A DNA stretch of 38,153 nt from assembly GCF_002105195.1 (NCBI RefSeq), contig NZ_MUHU01000030.1, positions 1-38,153 on the forward strand, given 5' to 3'. This DNA is from Derxia lacustris. GTDB lineage: Bacteria > Pseudomonadota > Gammaproteobacteria > Burkholderiales > Burkholderiaceae_E. How positions within the stretch are numbered: the stretch's first letter is position 1; each line of letters begins with the position of its first letter. Below are positions 38,135 to 38,153 of this stretch, one piece after another. The position numbers were made by a program, and so were the translations under genes. A model generated the notes under the pieces. The model was not told the origin of the DNA, searched no databases, and saw only the letters and a list, made by a program, of their open reading frames with translations.

Positions 38135-38153
38135 GCTTTGCCATCTCTTCTCC

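Overview
The window comes from a GC-rich betaproteobacterium, most likely of the order Burkholderiales. The order mltA - apaG - rpe - gph - trpE - trpG - trpD is the one usual there. The 16S rRNA opens with the betaproteobacterial-type stretch that follows the GAGTTTGATCCTGGCTCAG region, and the rRNA operon is 16S - tRNA-Ile(GAU) - tRNA-Ala(UGC) - 23S - 5S. I cannot name the genus from sequence reading alone.

Layout. 1-3240: partial mltA (minus), a small membrane protein, apaG (minus), rpe and gph. 3241-6795: a tryptophan operon trpE-trpG-trpD, preceded by a short reading frame with the clustered Trp codons expected of an attenuation leader peptide. 6811-8680: two divergent, poorly conserved regulator-like genes. 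8751-20275: a complete cbb3 oxidase module: hemN, a SafE/TauE-type membrane protein, the copper ATPase ccoI, ccoS, ccoNOQP, ccoG, a fixH/ccoH-like gene, a small membrane protein, and a convergent fnr gene for the [4Fe-4S] oxygen sensor. FNR-type sites precede hemN and ccoN, each with a -10 element at the class II distance. 20420-21229: trpC, the missing end of the trp operon, 13.6 kb from trpD. 21295-25369 (minus): an M61-family aminopeptidase, a fused Ser/Thr kinase-universal stress protein, and a metallophosphoesterase. 25599-31145: pdxY-nadB (plus), a diiron metallo-beta-lactamase-fold (ODP-like) protein with its own FNR-type site, then nadC and nadA (minus), which meet it across a very long hairpin. 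31340-32482: a branched-chain amino-acid-type periplasmic binding protein. 32483-38133: rRNA operon with tandem promoters, boxA elements, processing stems and a strong terminator.

How the parts fit. The central block is a low-oxygen respiration unit: FNR senses oxygen loss and would activate hemN (anaerobic haem supply) and ccoNOQP (high-affinity oxidase), while ccoG, ccoI, ccoS and fixH serve maturation. The same type of FNR site in front of the ODP-like gene suggests a further member of the local oxygen regulon. The block lies exactly between trpD and trpC and so splits what is normally one operon. No mobile element, CRISPR array or phage gene was seen. The most unusual points are the trp leader, the split trp operon, the FNR-linked ODP-like protein, the divergent degenerate regulators, and the kinase-Usp/phosphoesterase pair.
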